NCBI GenBank assembly: GCA_019009955.1
Contig: CM032230.1
Coordinates: 16,783,501 to 16,847,500, forward strand
Source: Riptortus pedestris
Lineage: Eukaryota; Arthropoda; Insecta; Hemiptera; Alydidae
DNA: 64,000 nt
Direction of reading: 5' to 3'
Positions 54,331 through 64,000 of this stretch are shown in pieces. The translations under genes and the position numbers were made by a program. The notes under the pieces were generated by a model, which saw only the letters and a program-made list of their open reading frames with translations, searched no databases and was not told where the DNA came from. Position 1 is the stretch's first letter; every line of letters starts with the position of its first letter.

Positions 54331-54560
54331 CATATTCATTAATTGCTGAAATGGAACTAGGAAGGGCATTCGTTATGCCTCAGTAACTATACGTTTTATC
54401 AAAAATGTTATAACGTGTATATATTAATCTTGTTCTAAATTTAATTCCCAATAATAGTTTTTCGATACATTTATTTCGAATCTTGAATTCCAAGAGATTA
54501 TCTTGTTTTTTGTTTTCAGCCTTCACTAAACGCAATCACTGGACCATAGATTCGTTTTGT
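54331..54560 (+). repeat. Family A (C-type) diverged fragment
   Basis: TTCATTAATTGCTGAAATGG, GGAAGGGCATTCG, CAGTAACTATACG, TTATTTCGAATCTTGAATTCC, TTTTCAGCCTTCACTAAACG. Strongly decayed. Confidence 0.5.
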
Positions 54561-54937
54561 TTTTCCACTCTTCTAAGGCCCCATTATTCTCAGTACATTT
54601 AATCAAAAGGGGAGTTGAATAGCAAACCTAAATATGAAATAAACAGAGGCATTCGGCCGAAACTAGTCAAAAAAATCCAGAGTGGTCTAAACGGATGGGG
54701 CTGCTGAAATCTTGTTTGGTACACAGGTGAGGTGCAGAAGTGGGGTAGGACCAAGGTGGGAGGATAACGACTTGCGGATGCTATGGGCATGATATTTGAA
54801 GGTCCTAACTAGCCCCTAATTTTCATTTTAAATATATACTTAATGGTTAAATATAGCAATTGTGAGAGCTAGTAGAGAGCCTCCTATTTGCTCTGATTTA
54901 GACTACATTCTTTTATTGTTATTTACATGAATAGGCT
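54561..54937. other. No gene seen
   Basis: GC-balanced at 54600-54800 with a 63-codon minus frame of no recognised type. Confidence 0.4.
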
Positions 54938-55349
54938 AAACATTATATTTTCATGCACCTTAATTTAAATATTATATTTAAAGTTAAAAATTCATTGACT
55001 TTATTTTTTGCTAATTCCAAGGAAGGACCGATGGACATTTAAAGGAATTTTCTGTATAGCTCATCTTAAATACAACTTCAAGAGCAATTTTCCCTTCAGG
55101 GGAATGCTGTTCAAGAATGGAAATGATTCCATATATATCTTTGCTAATGAACTATATAGTAGGGATGGGAGATACATGAAGGAAGAGTCCGGGAAAGAGA
55201 ATGTATTTTAGGGGGAATTTATGGCGACTGTTCATTATGAACTTCCTTGAAATAGAGTCCTGCTGTTCGCTGTCAGATTTTCCAAACAGAATCAATCTTA
55301 AGGCAGACGCTGGCATCTTACACAAATCTTCCCATTACACTAGTAACCA
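54938..55349 (+). repeat. Duplicated segment, copy 1
   Basis: Matches 61047-61455 in the same orientation. The core (55120-55290) differs at only a handful of positions: GATTCCATATATATCTTTGC, GGGATGGGAGATACATGAAG, GGCGACTGTTCATTATGAAC, TGCTGTTCGCTGTCAGATTT. Both copies are followed by a family A 5' end. A 67-codon frame is shared by both copies but is probably incidental. Confidence 0.88.
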
Positions 55350-55790
55350 CGAGCTTTTAGCAGATTTCACTTAAAGGAAATCAGCTATTGAGGTTGTACT
55401 TATGACGCGATTTTCGAAACATTTCTTTGAATGTCCATCGATCCTACCAAGGACTTTTCAAAACTATATATATATGTCTGTTAACGCAGTAGCGGTGTCA
55501 AAATATGTTTAATCTTTACTAAACTCGACATTCAAATGTTGTATGTAAAAATAAAGATTTACTGAAATTTGACTAATGGTAGGGGGGATTTGAAAATTCA
55601 AAATATCTCCGTTATTAAACGTCGGGCCGATAAATTCTACAGAACCAATCTTCTTGGAAATGTAATATCCAATAAATATTATTGTACACATGTTTCTTCT
55701 ATGTTGAATATTAACCGAGATATTTGCATATTTTATTTTTTAACATTAACAATGAGATGTTATATGATGAACCACTTCATTCCAAGGTTA
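55350..55790 (+). repeat. Family A copy
   Basis: GCTTTTAGCAGATTTCACTT and palindrome, GACTTTTCAAAACT, a short (TA)n, TGTCTGTTAACGCAGTAGCGG, TGAAATTTGACTAATGG, ATATCTCCGTTATTAAACGTCGG, GAATATTAACCGAGATATTTGC, then B-type TGAACCACTTCATTCCAAGG. Confidence 0.8.
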
Positions 55791-55899
55791 AATACCAAAT
55801 ATTGTTTTTCATTGAACTTTTACTTATAATATCTAAAATTATATTAAATTTCTCCAAATAAAACAGAAGAGATGTTAAATTTTATAAAACAAAATCAAA

Positions 55900-56160
55900 G
55901 GAGTATTATGAATCGTATAGAAAAATGCTATATAACCAATATTGTTAAACTATTGGCACACTACTATTGTTGTTTTATACATTTTTTCGTAGCATAAATA
56001 TTAAGCCAGTTAATCGTACGTTCTTATTTTCAGTCTTCAGCAACCCCCCCCCCTTCTACTCGAATTTTTACTTTGAAATTGAAAATATATGTTGAGGTGA
56101 GAATACAAGTGTGCCCGTGGGGAAAACTGGTTAGTTTACTTAGCCTCTGCTTGACTGACA
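55900..56160 (+). repeat. Family A (C-type) 3' part
   Basis: ATTGTTAAACTATTGGCAC, TTTTTTCGTAGCATAAATATTAAG, TTCAGTCTTCAGCAACCCCC, GGGAAAACTGGTTAGTTTAC, a decayed hairpin and TGACTGACATTTG. Confidence 0.7.
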
Positions 56161-56955
56161 TTTGAGGTAATTCAAGTTTACTAACAGATATAAATATTTC
56201 AATCGTTTTAAAGAAATGAATGAAAAATTTAATCACTGGCTTGTCAGGATGGTTTAGCGGAGGATTGTGACTTTGGGCTGAAGTAAAGGTGGTACTTCGT
56301 GACCGTTTTATCGCGGGCTTAGGAAAAAGTAAAATTATGGTAAGGTTATTTGAACAAGAAGCAAAAACGATTGCAATTCACCGTGCTGTGGAATTAACCT
56401 CAACTGTATCTAGTGACCCGTCAAGTTCACAAAACAAACAGAAGGTAGCAGTATGTTCAGTTTGCGGCTATGAAGGACATGATAAACTGAGATGTAAATA
56501 TAAGAATTATTCCTGGAACATTTGCAAATTAGAAGGTGATATCGGTCGAGTATGTCCAAATAGTCAACAGATAATATCAAACAATACAAGCACGTTTGAA
56601 CTACAAGAAGAAGATGAATAATCTCAGATCGAACATACAGATTCTGTACTAAATTTAACTGGCAACACTCTCTATAATAATAATGATGTAAGTAACTATC
56701 CTGGCAGAATAAACTTTCATTACGTTTAAACGACAATAATATTGAATTTTTAATTGATAGGTGCCGCATTTAGTACACTGCCCAAGCCAATCTTTTTACA
56801 ATTATTTAGAAATAAACAATCTTAATATGACAAATCGATGTTGAGTTATAGCGCCAATAGGATTCCAATATTAGGTCTGCTAAATCTAGATGTACAATAT
56901 AGTTCTTAAAATTATAATGATGTTATTTTCCACTTGGTAATTACAAATGGTCCAC
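56161..56955 (+). mobile_element. LTR retrotransposon gag-protease relic, copy 2
   Basis: A second copy of the element at 52550-53900, in opposite orientation. The frame 56289-56621 has LRDRFIAGLGKSKIMVRLFE, residues 56-69 CSVCGYEGHDKLRC (all four ligands of a CX2CX4HX4C knuckle) and a damaged second knuckle (W for Cys at 76, D for His at 84). The protease segment at about 56735-56770 has lost two bases at the DSG active site and is out of frame. The protease tail (NRIPILGLLNLD) follows, and a family A copy cuts it at about 56956. Confidence 0.82.
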
Positions 56956-57430
56956 CATAGATAGATCTATCTATCTATATATTTGTCTGTTACCGCTCTA
57001 GCGGTCGCAATTTTGGTTTGATCGTTACCAAACTCGATATTTAGTCGTTTTATGTAAAAAGAAAGATCAAGTTCGTTAACGGCTGAAATCGGACCAGTGG
57101 GAGGGGGGGTTTAGAGGGGAGGATTTTCGAAAATTCGAAATATCTCCGTTACTATACGTCGCATCGAAACATTATACAGAAACAATCTTATTGCAAATTG
57201 AATTTACTATAAATATTGTTATATACATTTATTCCCTATCTTGAATATTAACCGAGATATTTGCATTTTTATTAATTTTGGGCCGATAACGGATTTTTGA
57301 ATTTCCCGCCAAAAGCTAGTTCGGCCATTTGCCGTAACTGTTCGGCTCTCGTATGGAGATTTCTCAATTGTATAACTTCACGTGGGAAATCTGCTTAGTT
57401 TACGCAGCCCCTGCGTGACGGACTTTTTAT
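56956..57430 (+). repeat. Family A copy, best-preserved 3' two-thirds
   Basis: The (TA)n position holds GATAGATCTATCTATCTAT instead. Then TTTGTCTGTTACCGCTCTAG, AAGTTCGTTAACGGCTGAAA, AGTGGGAGGGGGGGTTTAGA, ATATCTCCGTTACTATACG, CCCGCCAAAAGCTAGTTCGG, CACGTGGGAAATCTGCTTAG, the perfect hairpin ACGCAGCCCCTGCGT and GACGGACTTTTT. Confidence 0.9.
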
Positions 57431-57663
57431 TTAGTTTTTTGACTAAATTGCAATATTTAGTTTATTAACAGCAATATTCATTCCGCCTTTGCACAGATAA
57501 TCAATTATACCAAACTTCGGCCAGCTGATGTAGTTTGATTTTATCCTAAGTGACCGACAACCACATAAGAAAAGGATAAAAATTAAAATGTATGTTAGAC
57601 ATGGCGTTTTTATTGACTCAGTTACTTAAAGTACAAATCAGACGATTATATGTGGGAGTAAAC
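57431..57663. other. No gene seen
   Basis: AT-rich, unassigned. Confidence 0.4.
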
Positions 57664-58320
57664 TCAAAGCTGAAAACGTCAGAGTAGCGTCTTTTAACGA
57701 TCCCAATTTTGTTTTATCGAAGTGAACATTTTTTAGTAAAACTGAAGTTGAAGTTCGTTAACAGCTGAAATCGGACCAGTGTGAGGGGGGGGGGGGTTAG
57801 AGACGATATTTCCAAAATTCTAAATATCTCCGTTATTATAAGTCGGAACGAAAAGTTTTATAGAACGAGTTTTGAATACTAACCGAGATATTATAACTTT
57901 CAGTAAACCCCACTCCTACTCAGGCCACAGTAACAATATGTTGTTCCATCATGAACCCCTTTAATTGGAGCTTACATATGTTGTGTGATACCGTTATTAA
58001 TTAAGATTTTATGTCCATAACTAGAAAAGGTTCTATCCTCGATATTACTAAATTTTCATGCAACACGTAAGTTCGTAGTCGTTAATGGCTGAAATCAGAC
58101 CAGGAATAGGGTGGATTTAGAGGGAGGGAAATAAGAAAATTCAAAATATTCCCATTATTATGATTCCTATTGTGAAATGTTATAGAAACAACATTGCCAA
58201 ACTATTCATGCTTTATTAATGTTGTTTTTTGCATTTGTAGACAGCTCAAATATTTAATAAATTATTAAGCATTTGTGCTTGTTTATTGCGCTCAGTAAAC
58301 TTCCAAATCTGTTAATCGAA
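57664..58320 (+). repeat. Family A (B- then C-type) fragments
   Basis: First piece, 57664-58050: GTTCGTTAACAGCTGAAATC, the G-run, TTATTATAAGTCGGAACG, AACCCCACTCCTACTCAGGCC, a B-type end. Second piece, 58060-58320: GTCGTTAATGGCTGAAATC, ACATTGCCAAACTATTCATGC, CTCAGTAAACTTCC. Confidence 0.7.
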
Positions 58321-58844
58321 TTGTTTCTTTTCACAGCGATCACAAGGATTGAATGAATACCCACACAGTTGGAATAAAGTTGTGAACCTCATCAAAATCA
58401 TCAGTCAAAGGCATTATAAATCTCACTATCGTGTGCCTTCATTTCTGTTCAGGACAGTCATCAGTAAATATATTTAGTATCATTATATCTTCTTCCCGCC
58501 CGAGCGTGATTTTGGCCCTTTATTATTATTATCTTCATTTCAGAATCTTCCCTGGACACTCTTGGTCTGGAAAAGGTAGATTTCGCCACTAATCTAATAC
58601 CATGCCAGTGAGGTATCTTCACAGTTCTTTTATATCAACCATTTTAACGTAATATTCTTTGCCGCTTCATGTGCAAAGAATATTAACAAGTTTATTAGGG
58701 TGTTTTAAAACTGAAGAAACGTTTCAATGACAATATTTCCTGTAACCAGTGAGTGGAGATGATTTATTTTCATCTTAAATTCTAACTTCTCACCAGCTGA
58801 TTTGATAAAAAAGACTCATTGATTCAATTCTAGACATTCCAGCA
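58321..58844. other. No gene seen
   Basis: No recognised family. A small inverted pair of ATTCTTTGC/GCAAAGAAT lies at about 58650-58682. Confidence 0.4.
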
Positions 58845-59493
58845 GGAAGGAGATGCGTTAACTAAGCAGATTTCCCACAAGATGGATGACACACTGGTGA
58901 TCTCATCCCACTGTTTTGGATAGAATTTCCAATAATTTATGAATCCGCCCTATTTCGGGTTCGATTTCAGCTATTAAATTATATGATCTTTAGATTTGTA
59001 TGAAACTGTTAGATATCAAGTATGGTATGGAGCAAATAAACATTTTCTAGTCTTAATTTATGATGTCATCACAATAAGTTATTGCATGTATCTCAAAGTA
59101 AAATATCAATGAAAACATTATTTGGTATTTAATAAGTTAACATTTTAAGTAAACTCGTTCATGATATGACAGCTTGTTGTTTATATGTCACGAGTAGGAG
59201 CGGGAGTTTACAGAACAAAAGTAAAAAAACGAAAATACCTTGGTTAATAATCAAAATAAAGGGGGGGGGGAAAGGCGCACACGTATAAATTTAAGGAAAA
59301 TTAAATTTCCCATGAGATTGATTTTATACAAAATTTCGATCCTACGTATAATAAAGGAGATATTTCGTATATTCAAAACCCCCTCCCACTGGTCGGATTT
59401 CAGCTTTTAAAAATTAAATCGTTAGTTGTACAAAACATTTAAATATGGAATTTGGTAGATCAAACGAAAATTGCTACCGCTGGAGAGTTAACA

Positions 59494-59528
<35 letters not shown>

Positions 59529-59640
59529 AGTTTTGAACGGATCTCATTTTCGTCATCTCCTGAGTGGGATTTGAACATGAGTACAACCTCCCAGAGAAAT
59601 CATCTAAAAGACTTAAGGATCCAATTATAGACACCACTGG
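58845..59640 (-). repeat. Family A (C- and B-type) reverse copies
   Basis: AGATGCGTTAACTAAGCAGA with TTTCCCACAAG is the 3' end in reverse. Then B-type TGATGTCATCACAATAAG, GTTCATGATATGACAGCTTG, GAGTAGGAGCGGGAGTTTAC, a G-run, the CCCCCTCCCACTGG block, TGCTACCGCTGGAGAGTTAAC, (TA)n at about 59504-59525 and GAACGGATCTCATTTTCG. Confidence 0.75.
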
Positions 59641-59950
59641 CTTGATGCTCGAGATGAGCCTCTGCCGACCTACCATGAGCTGAGATATAATTTTTAGTGC
59701 TGTGTTTTACATTTATTGAGAGCCATTACTCCAGAATGTGGACCACACATGACCCATCCGGAAGGCACCTGTTTTTGTGAAGGCTACCCCCAGATGGGGC
59801 CGACAATAAAGACTCGACATGCCCCAAACAAATAGTAAAGTAAACAAACAGCCTTCACTAGAGCGTGCTGCAGTCGCTTTAATCTTCACATCATCACTAC
59901 ATCTGAGGGAGTGAGGCGAACCTCGGTCTAGGCTTCTTGCCCAATACACA

Positions 59951-60040
<90 letters not shown>

Positions 60041-60225
60041 GAATTGCGTAGAATTATTCAATCAGCTCTCTACAACGACAACTGCAACCCAAGTACACAC
60101 ACACACACAACGTACAGGGACAAAGACAAATCCACCCAGAGTTCTCTGACATGACTTCCATCTTTTAAGTGCACCCTACTATTCGTAAACGCTGAAGGAA
60201 AGACTCTCAACTCAATAGAGTTGTA
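59641..60225. other. No gene; (TA)n(GA)n at 59955-60035
   Basis: 59641-59950 is GC-balanced with no recognised repeat. A 78-codon minus frame there has no motif. The compound microsatellite has about 20 TA and 20 GA units. 60036-60225 is unassigned. Confidence 0.5.
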
Positions 60226-60761
60226 TAAAGTTCGTCACGCAGTGGTTGCGTTAACTAAGCAGATTTCCCTCGTGCGTCTCGTATTTTCATTTATCTGAAT
60301 GGGTAAAAGTTCAATGAGAACAATTTTTTGGTGGTTAGGCTTCAAATTAAGGGCTCCATAATATAAGACCTTGTTGCTAAAATGAAATGAGTAGGAGTGG
60401 GGGATCACCGAACACCTAAATAATTCAAATATCGAGTTAATAATCAAGATAATGAAAAAATGTACATACGAACGTTTATAGAACATTTACATTTGCAATA
60501 AGATTGGTTCTATACGACTTTTCGATCGGACGCATAATAATGCCAATATTAAGAATTATCGAAATTCACCCCTATAAACCCCCCTCCAGACAAAATTGCG
60601 ACCGCTAGAGCGTTCACAGACGAATATAAATTAAATTTTGAACGGACATCATTTTCGTCATATATGTAGGATGGATGGACATTTGAAGAAATGTTGCTAA
60701 AATCCCATCATAAGTACAACCTCAATAGGTTATCTTCCCTAAGGGAAATCTACTAACACAC

Positions 60762-60765
<4 letters not shown>
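60226..60765 (-). repeat. Family A (B-type) reverse copy with both ends
   Basis: AAGTTCGTCACGCAGTGGTTGCG, AACTAAGCAGATTTCCCTCG, GTTCAATGAGAACAATTTTT, ATGAGTAGGAGTGGGGGAT, ATAAGATTGGTTCTATACG, the CCCCCCTCC block, GCGACCGCTAGAGCGTTCACAG, TTGAACGGACATCATTTTCG, and TTCCCTAAGGGAAATCTACTAA. Confidence 0.82.
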
Positions 60766-60813
<48 letters not shown>

Positions 60814-61046
60814 TATATATATAGATATAGGCCATTATTATTTCTTTTTTCAGAGGAAATCCTTAAGGAAAATTTTCTGTATTAGGGTTGTACTATTGGC
60901 GTGATTAGGGTTACTATTGGCGCGAATCATTTCCTTAAATGTCCCAAGAGATGACGAGATTCAACGAAATACTGAACTCTACGTTTAAACGTTTTATGTA
61001 AAACTAAAGATGAAGTTCATTAACAGATGAAATTGGATCAGTGGGA
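60766..61046. repeat. (TA)n tract and short family A fragment
   Basis: (TA)n at about 60768-60825. Then a forward family A fragment (GGTTGTACTATTGGCGTGATT; AAGTTCATTAACAGATGAAATTGG). Confidence 0.65.
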
Positions 61047-61455
61047 GAATAGGCTAAAAATTATATTTTCATGCAGCTTAATTATAATATTAGATTAATA
61101 AACGTTAATTGACCTTATTTTTTTGCCACGTCCAAGGAAGGATCGATGGACATTTAAAGACATTTTCTGTATAGCCCGTCTCAAATGCAACTTCAATAGC
61201 AAATTTCTCTTAATAGTAATGCTGTTTAAGTATGGAAATGATTCCATATATATCTTTGCTAATGAACTATACAGTAGGGATGGGAGATACATGAAGGAAG
61301 AGTCCGGGAATGAGAATGTATTTTAGGGAGAATTTATGGCGACTGTTCATTATGAACTTCCTTGAAATAGAGTCCTGCTGTTCGCTGTCAGATTTTCCAA
61401 ACAGAATCAATCTTTAAGCAGACGTCTGATATATTGCACGAATATTCCTACTACC
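61047..61455 (+). repeat. Duplicated segment, copy 2
   Basis: The partner of 54938-55349, same orientation, about 6.1 kb away. It starts near GAATAGGCTAAAAATTATAT and ends at CCACCAGCTTTTAGCAG, the start of a family A copy, as in copy 1. Confidence 0.88.
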
Positions 61456-61690
61456 ACCAGCTTTTAGCAGATTTCCCTCGAGGGAAATCAGCTGTTGAGG
61501 TTGTACTCATGACTCGATTTTCAAACTTTTCCTCAAAAGTCCAACGATCCAACCCAGGAGATGATGAAAATGGGATCCACTCCTTTTCATGTCATAATTA
61601 AGAATAAGATGTTATATAATGTACCACTTTATTTGAAGCTTAAATACCAAATATTGTTTTCATTGAAATTTTACTCTTTAACATAGTTGC
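61456..61690 (+). repeat. Family A 5' end and B-type piece
   Basis: TTTTAGCAGATTTCCCTCGA with an intact palindrome, GTTGAGGTTGTACTCATGAC, CAACCCAGGAGATGATGAAAA, then B-type ATGTACCACTTTATTTGAAGC. Confidence 0.78.
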
Positions 61691-61799
61691 CAACACGTTT
61701 TATCTTGACGTCATCCATATAGACTTTCCGGGCTTGGTTCAAAAATGCTTATTTGATTTATACTATCCTCAGAGGAGTAGGTGTTATAAATTTCATAAA

Positions 61800-62220
61800 C
61801 GTCCGTCACGCAGGGGCTGCGTAAACTAAGCTGATTTCCCACGCGAAAGTTTACAATAGATCCTGGTAACACCACTGTGAATAAATACTAACGGTAATGA
61901 GAAATCTTTCAGTCAATTCACAAGATAATAATCTTTACAGCGGAAAGCGCGTCTGAATTGTAAACAAACAGTTTAACCAACCTTGCAGAGTCGAATAGAC
62001 AGATTAAAATATTCTAGACCGGAAGAAATATTTGGAATGAAAACAATATTTGGTATTTAACCTTGTATTGAAGTGGTTCATGAAATCACAGGTTATTATT
62101 AATATGTCACGTTTATAATAATTCAGAAAATATGTGTAGAACAACATTTATAGATTACTCAATTTTCAAAAAGATTTGATATAGAATCTACTAGAAATAC
62201 CTTAAGAGAAATCTGCTAAA
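61800..62220 (-). repeat. Family A (D-type) reverse copy
   Basis: CGTCCGTCACGCAGGGGCTGCG with an intact hairpin, AACTAAGCTGATTTCCCACG, D-type interior shared with 13396 (GGTAACACCACTGTGAATAAAT), ends CTTAAGAGAAATCTGCTAA. Confidence 0.8.
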
Positions 62221-62520
62221 ATCTCCATTATCATGAGTCGGATCAAAAGATTTTATTAAACCAATCTTGGGAATCTATGGATGTTCTACAATTGTTGTTC
62301 CCTACATACTTTCGTAGCTCATGTATTAATCCAGTTATTGCCCTTTCATATTTTCAGTCTTCAGTAAAAGCCCATCACCTTTCTAAAAATCTGTCTTAGT
62401 TTACACTTTATCGCATTAAAATTCTTCGGGGAATTACGTAATCATTATGATCCCCGAAGTATTTTAATGAGGTAAAGAACAAATTGAGGCAGATATTTTT
62501 TATAAATAAGCTAACCAGAT
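62215..62520 (+). repeat. Family A (C-type) fragment holding a foldback insert
   Basis: ATCTCCATTATCATGAGTCGG, TGTTCTACAATTGTTGTTCC, TTTCAGTCTTCAGTAAAAGCCC. It is then replaced by a hairpin (62385-62502) in which the 19-bp CATTAAAATTCTTCGGGGA and its complement differ at one base. Weaker pairing continues outward for about 30 more bases. Confidence 0.75.
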
Positions 62521-62539
62521 GAATTAATTGAAAATCAAA

Positions 62540-62870
62540 TCAAGGTTGATGAAGGCCAAAAATTAAAAAACAGTGATATTTCGTTTCCTATTGGTTTTTC
62601 GGCAAATATGCACAGGATAAAAGTTGTTAATTTTGTTATTTAGAGTGACATTATATTCACTTTTATCATATAACAAAGTATCAACGAGATATACACTAAA
62701 AAATTAAGTGGGAGCCAACAGTTTTAAACTATATATGTAAATTAGCATTGATTCTTCCATGATTATAAGCTATATTAATTTTTTTAGGTTCAAACGGGAG
62801 TGGAGGCCTGAATAATAAATTCCCGATATTTCATTTTCTATTTGTTTTTAAGGCAAAACAAAAGTTTTTT
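62540..62870 (-). repeat. Fragment of the 47-49.6 kb element
   Basis: TTTCGTTTCCTATTGGTTTT, GGCAAATATGCACAGG, AAAAGTTGTTAATTTTGTTA, TTTAGAGTGACATTATATTCAC correspond to one ~300-bp unit of the array in the orientation of the right arm. Confidence 0.75.
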
Positions 62871-63802
62871 TTTGTGTTAAACATAATATTACTAAATTAA
62901 ATATCCTAATCGCTTGAAATATCATGCAGGACAACGTCTGTCGAGTCCACTAGTATTTTAATATATTAAAAACTCTGAAGTAATGTTTGTTCAATTATAA
63001 ATTTATCATTTGCTACTCAGTTTACATACTAATAGGGTTTATCGATATTTTGGTTTCGTGATGTATCTATCTTAATGAGCTGACTAGACCTGCCATACAT
63101 TGTAAGCCATTCTGTGACTGGCTCGGCTAGCGAAAGGTCCTTTGTAATGACGTAGCCGTTATTTTAGTAACCTCTTAGTGTTGTGTCATCTCCTGGCGTG
63201 AAATTAATAGATAAGCAAAATTGGTTTTAATAATCATTGAGGTTTTCCTTTAGTTGAACTTCTGCCATCTCGCCCATGACTCGAGCAGACTGCCCTTACT
63301 GGAAATGTGAAAAGAGAAGGATCATGTTCTACTTCCTATTGGGACAAATGTTAGGTGTTTTTTCTTTCCTACAGTTGGCCTCGCGGCTTGTAGATAAAGA
63401 GAAGGAAGGGGCGCTAAGAAGGAATTAGTGCTATTGTGTAAATAAATACCCAGCTAGGAGTATATACGTGCAGTGGGTGGGCTGCACCTGTGAGCTGCAG
63501 CTTTTTGCCTATTAGCCTGTCAGCCGGTCGAATGCCTCATACCGTCACACCAGCTAGTGGCGCTAAAGCTTTTTGCCAGACTCCACCGAGCCATAACAGA
63601 AAGGCAAAACACAGAAATTCGTTTATCCTCCCTAGTTAGGGAGCCAGCTACCCTCCACCAACAACTTGTCATAGCTCCAATTAAAATTTTGCAGACGACC
63701 ACAGTAAAGATTCTTTTTTTTACTATACTACTACATTTTTTTACTACTATAGGTTAGCAGCCGAGTTTACCAGAAATCGAACAGTGGTTCTACCTAAAAA
63801 AA
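62871..63802. other. No gene assigned
   Basis: 62871-63230 is AT-rich. 63230-63700 is GC-balanced, with open frames on both strands (63520-63702 minus, 63557-63757 plus) that overlap each other and show no family motif. Confidence 0.4.
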
Positions 63803-63883
63803 GGTCCGTCACGCAGGGGCTTCGTTAACTAAGCAGATTTACCACGTGCGGGAATACTCTTGATATCTCACCAGTGGCGTATC
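63803..63883 (-). repeat. Family A (C-type) reverse 3' end
   Basis: AAGGTCCGTCACGCAGGGGC, GTTAACTAAGCAGATTTACC, ACGTGCGGG, TGATATCTCAC. It is cut where the next element starts. Confidence 0.8.
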
Positions 63884-64000
63884 TTAGCTAAAATTAGCGG
63901 GGGGTGCTGCTCAAGAAAATTTTTAGCCTTTATTTTAAAATTGTGTAAAAGGAAACAAACATGTATAAAAAGAAAATTTATTCAGAAACTTGATAAAATC
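63884..64000 (+). mobile_element. Possible hAT-like element, cut by the window end
   Basis: CAGTGGCGTATCTTAGC followed by a GGGGGGTGCTGC stretch starts abruptly inside a family A copy. CAG-starting ends of this kind are common in hAT elements. The other end is outside the window, so neither TIR nor target duplication can be checked. Confidence 0.45.

Noticed and set aside
55008..55211. 67-codon frame conserved in length with 61123-61326, suggesting a small gene pair
   Set aside because: It lies in a duplicated repeat, its start overlaps a reverse family A word (GATGGACATTTAAAG), and the nucleotide sequence is equally conserved outside the frame, so there is no sign of coding selection.

Overview
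The window looks like AT-rich, repeat-dense DNA from an invertebrate animal, most likely an insect. The evidence is an intron-containing homeobox-era developmental gene of the fork head class with an animal-type splice donor, several classes of decayed non-LTR retrotransposon typical of arthropods, a tRNA-derived SINE, a hAT transposon and many (TA)n tracts. Nothing bacterial or viral in organisation is present. I cannot name the species from sequence alone.

Only one host gene is supported. It is the first coding exon of a FoxF (biniou-type) fork head transcription factor on the minus strand at 36050-36758, with a consensus splice donor. Its remaining exons were not found. The stretch from about 35650 to 37590 around the exon is the longest part of the window in which I recognise no mobile element.

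Almost everything else is mobile or repetitive DNA. The dominant component, called family A here, has about forty full or partial copies in both orientations. A full copy is about 0.7 kb. It opens with a near-perfect palindrome (AGCAGATTTCCC and its complement), carries a central (TA)n tract, and ends with GGGAAATCTGCT, a small hairpin (ACGCAGCCCCTGCGT) and GACGGACTTTT. This plan resembles Helentron-associated non-autonomous elements (HINE/DINE-1 type). Interior variants (A, B, C and D types) share the same ends but differ in the middle, and at least one head-to-tail array exists (6368-7582).

Layout by region: 0-3 kb is an RTE-like LINE (110-2834) inserted into a family A copy with an 11-bp target duplication. 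From 3 to 9 kb there is a MITE and family A copies. A hAT element with an 8-bp duplication lies at 8987-10509. From 11 to 35 kb there are family A copies, jockey-like and RNase H-bearing LINE pieces, SINEs, a 0.65-kb minisatellite (28.5-29.2 kb) and a 677-bp element with long terminal inverted repeats (30746-31422). FoxF lies at 36 kb. From 38 to 47 kb there are a full family A copy, LINE pieces and an R2-like LINE with a restriction-like endonuclease (43.4-45.6 kb). A 2.5-kb inverted repeat with an internal tandem array occupies 47.05-49.6 kb. From 50 to 64 kb there are SINEs, foldback elements, two gag-pro relics of one LTR retrotransposon in opposite orientations (52.5-53.9 and 56.2-56.95 kb), a duplicated 0.5-kb segment, and the start of another transposon at the window edge.

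The mobile elements are nearly all broken. Several insertions are nested, which orders them in time: family A copies are older than the LINE at 110 and the TIR element at 30746, and a SINE at 23 kb is older than the tRNA-like cassette inside it. Coordinates of decayed repeats are estimates by eye, good to roughly 10-30 bases except where an exact duplication or splice site is quoted.
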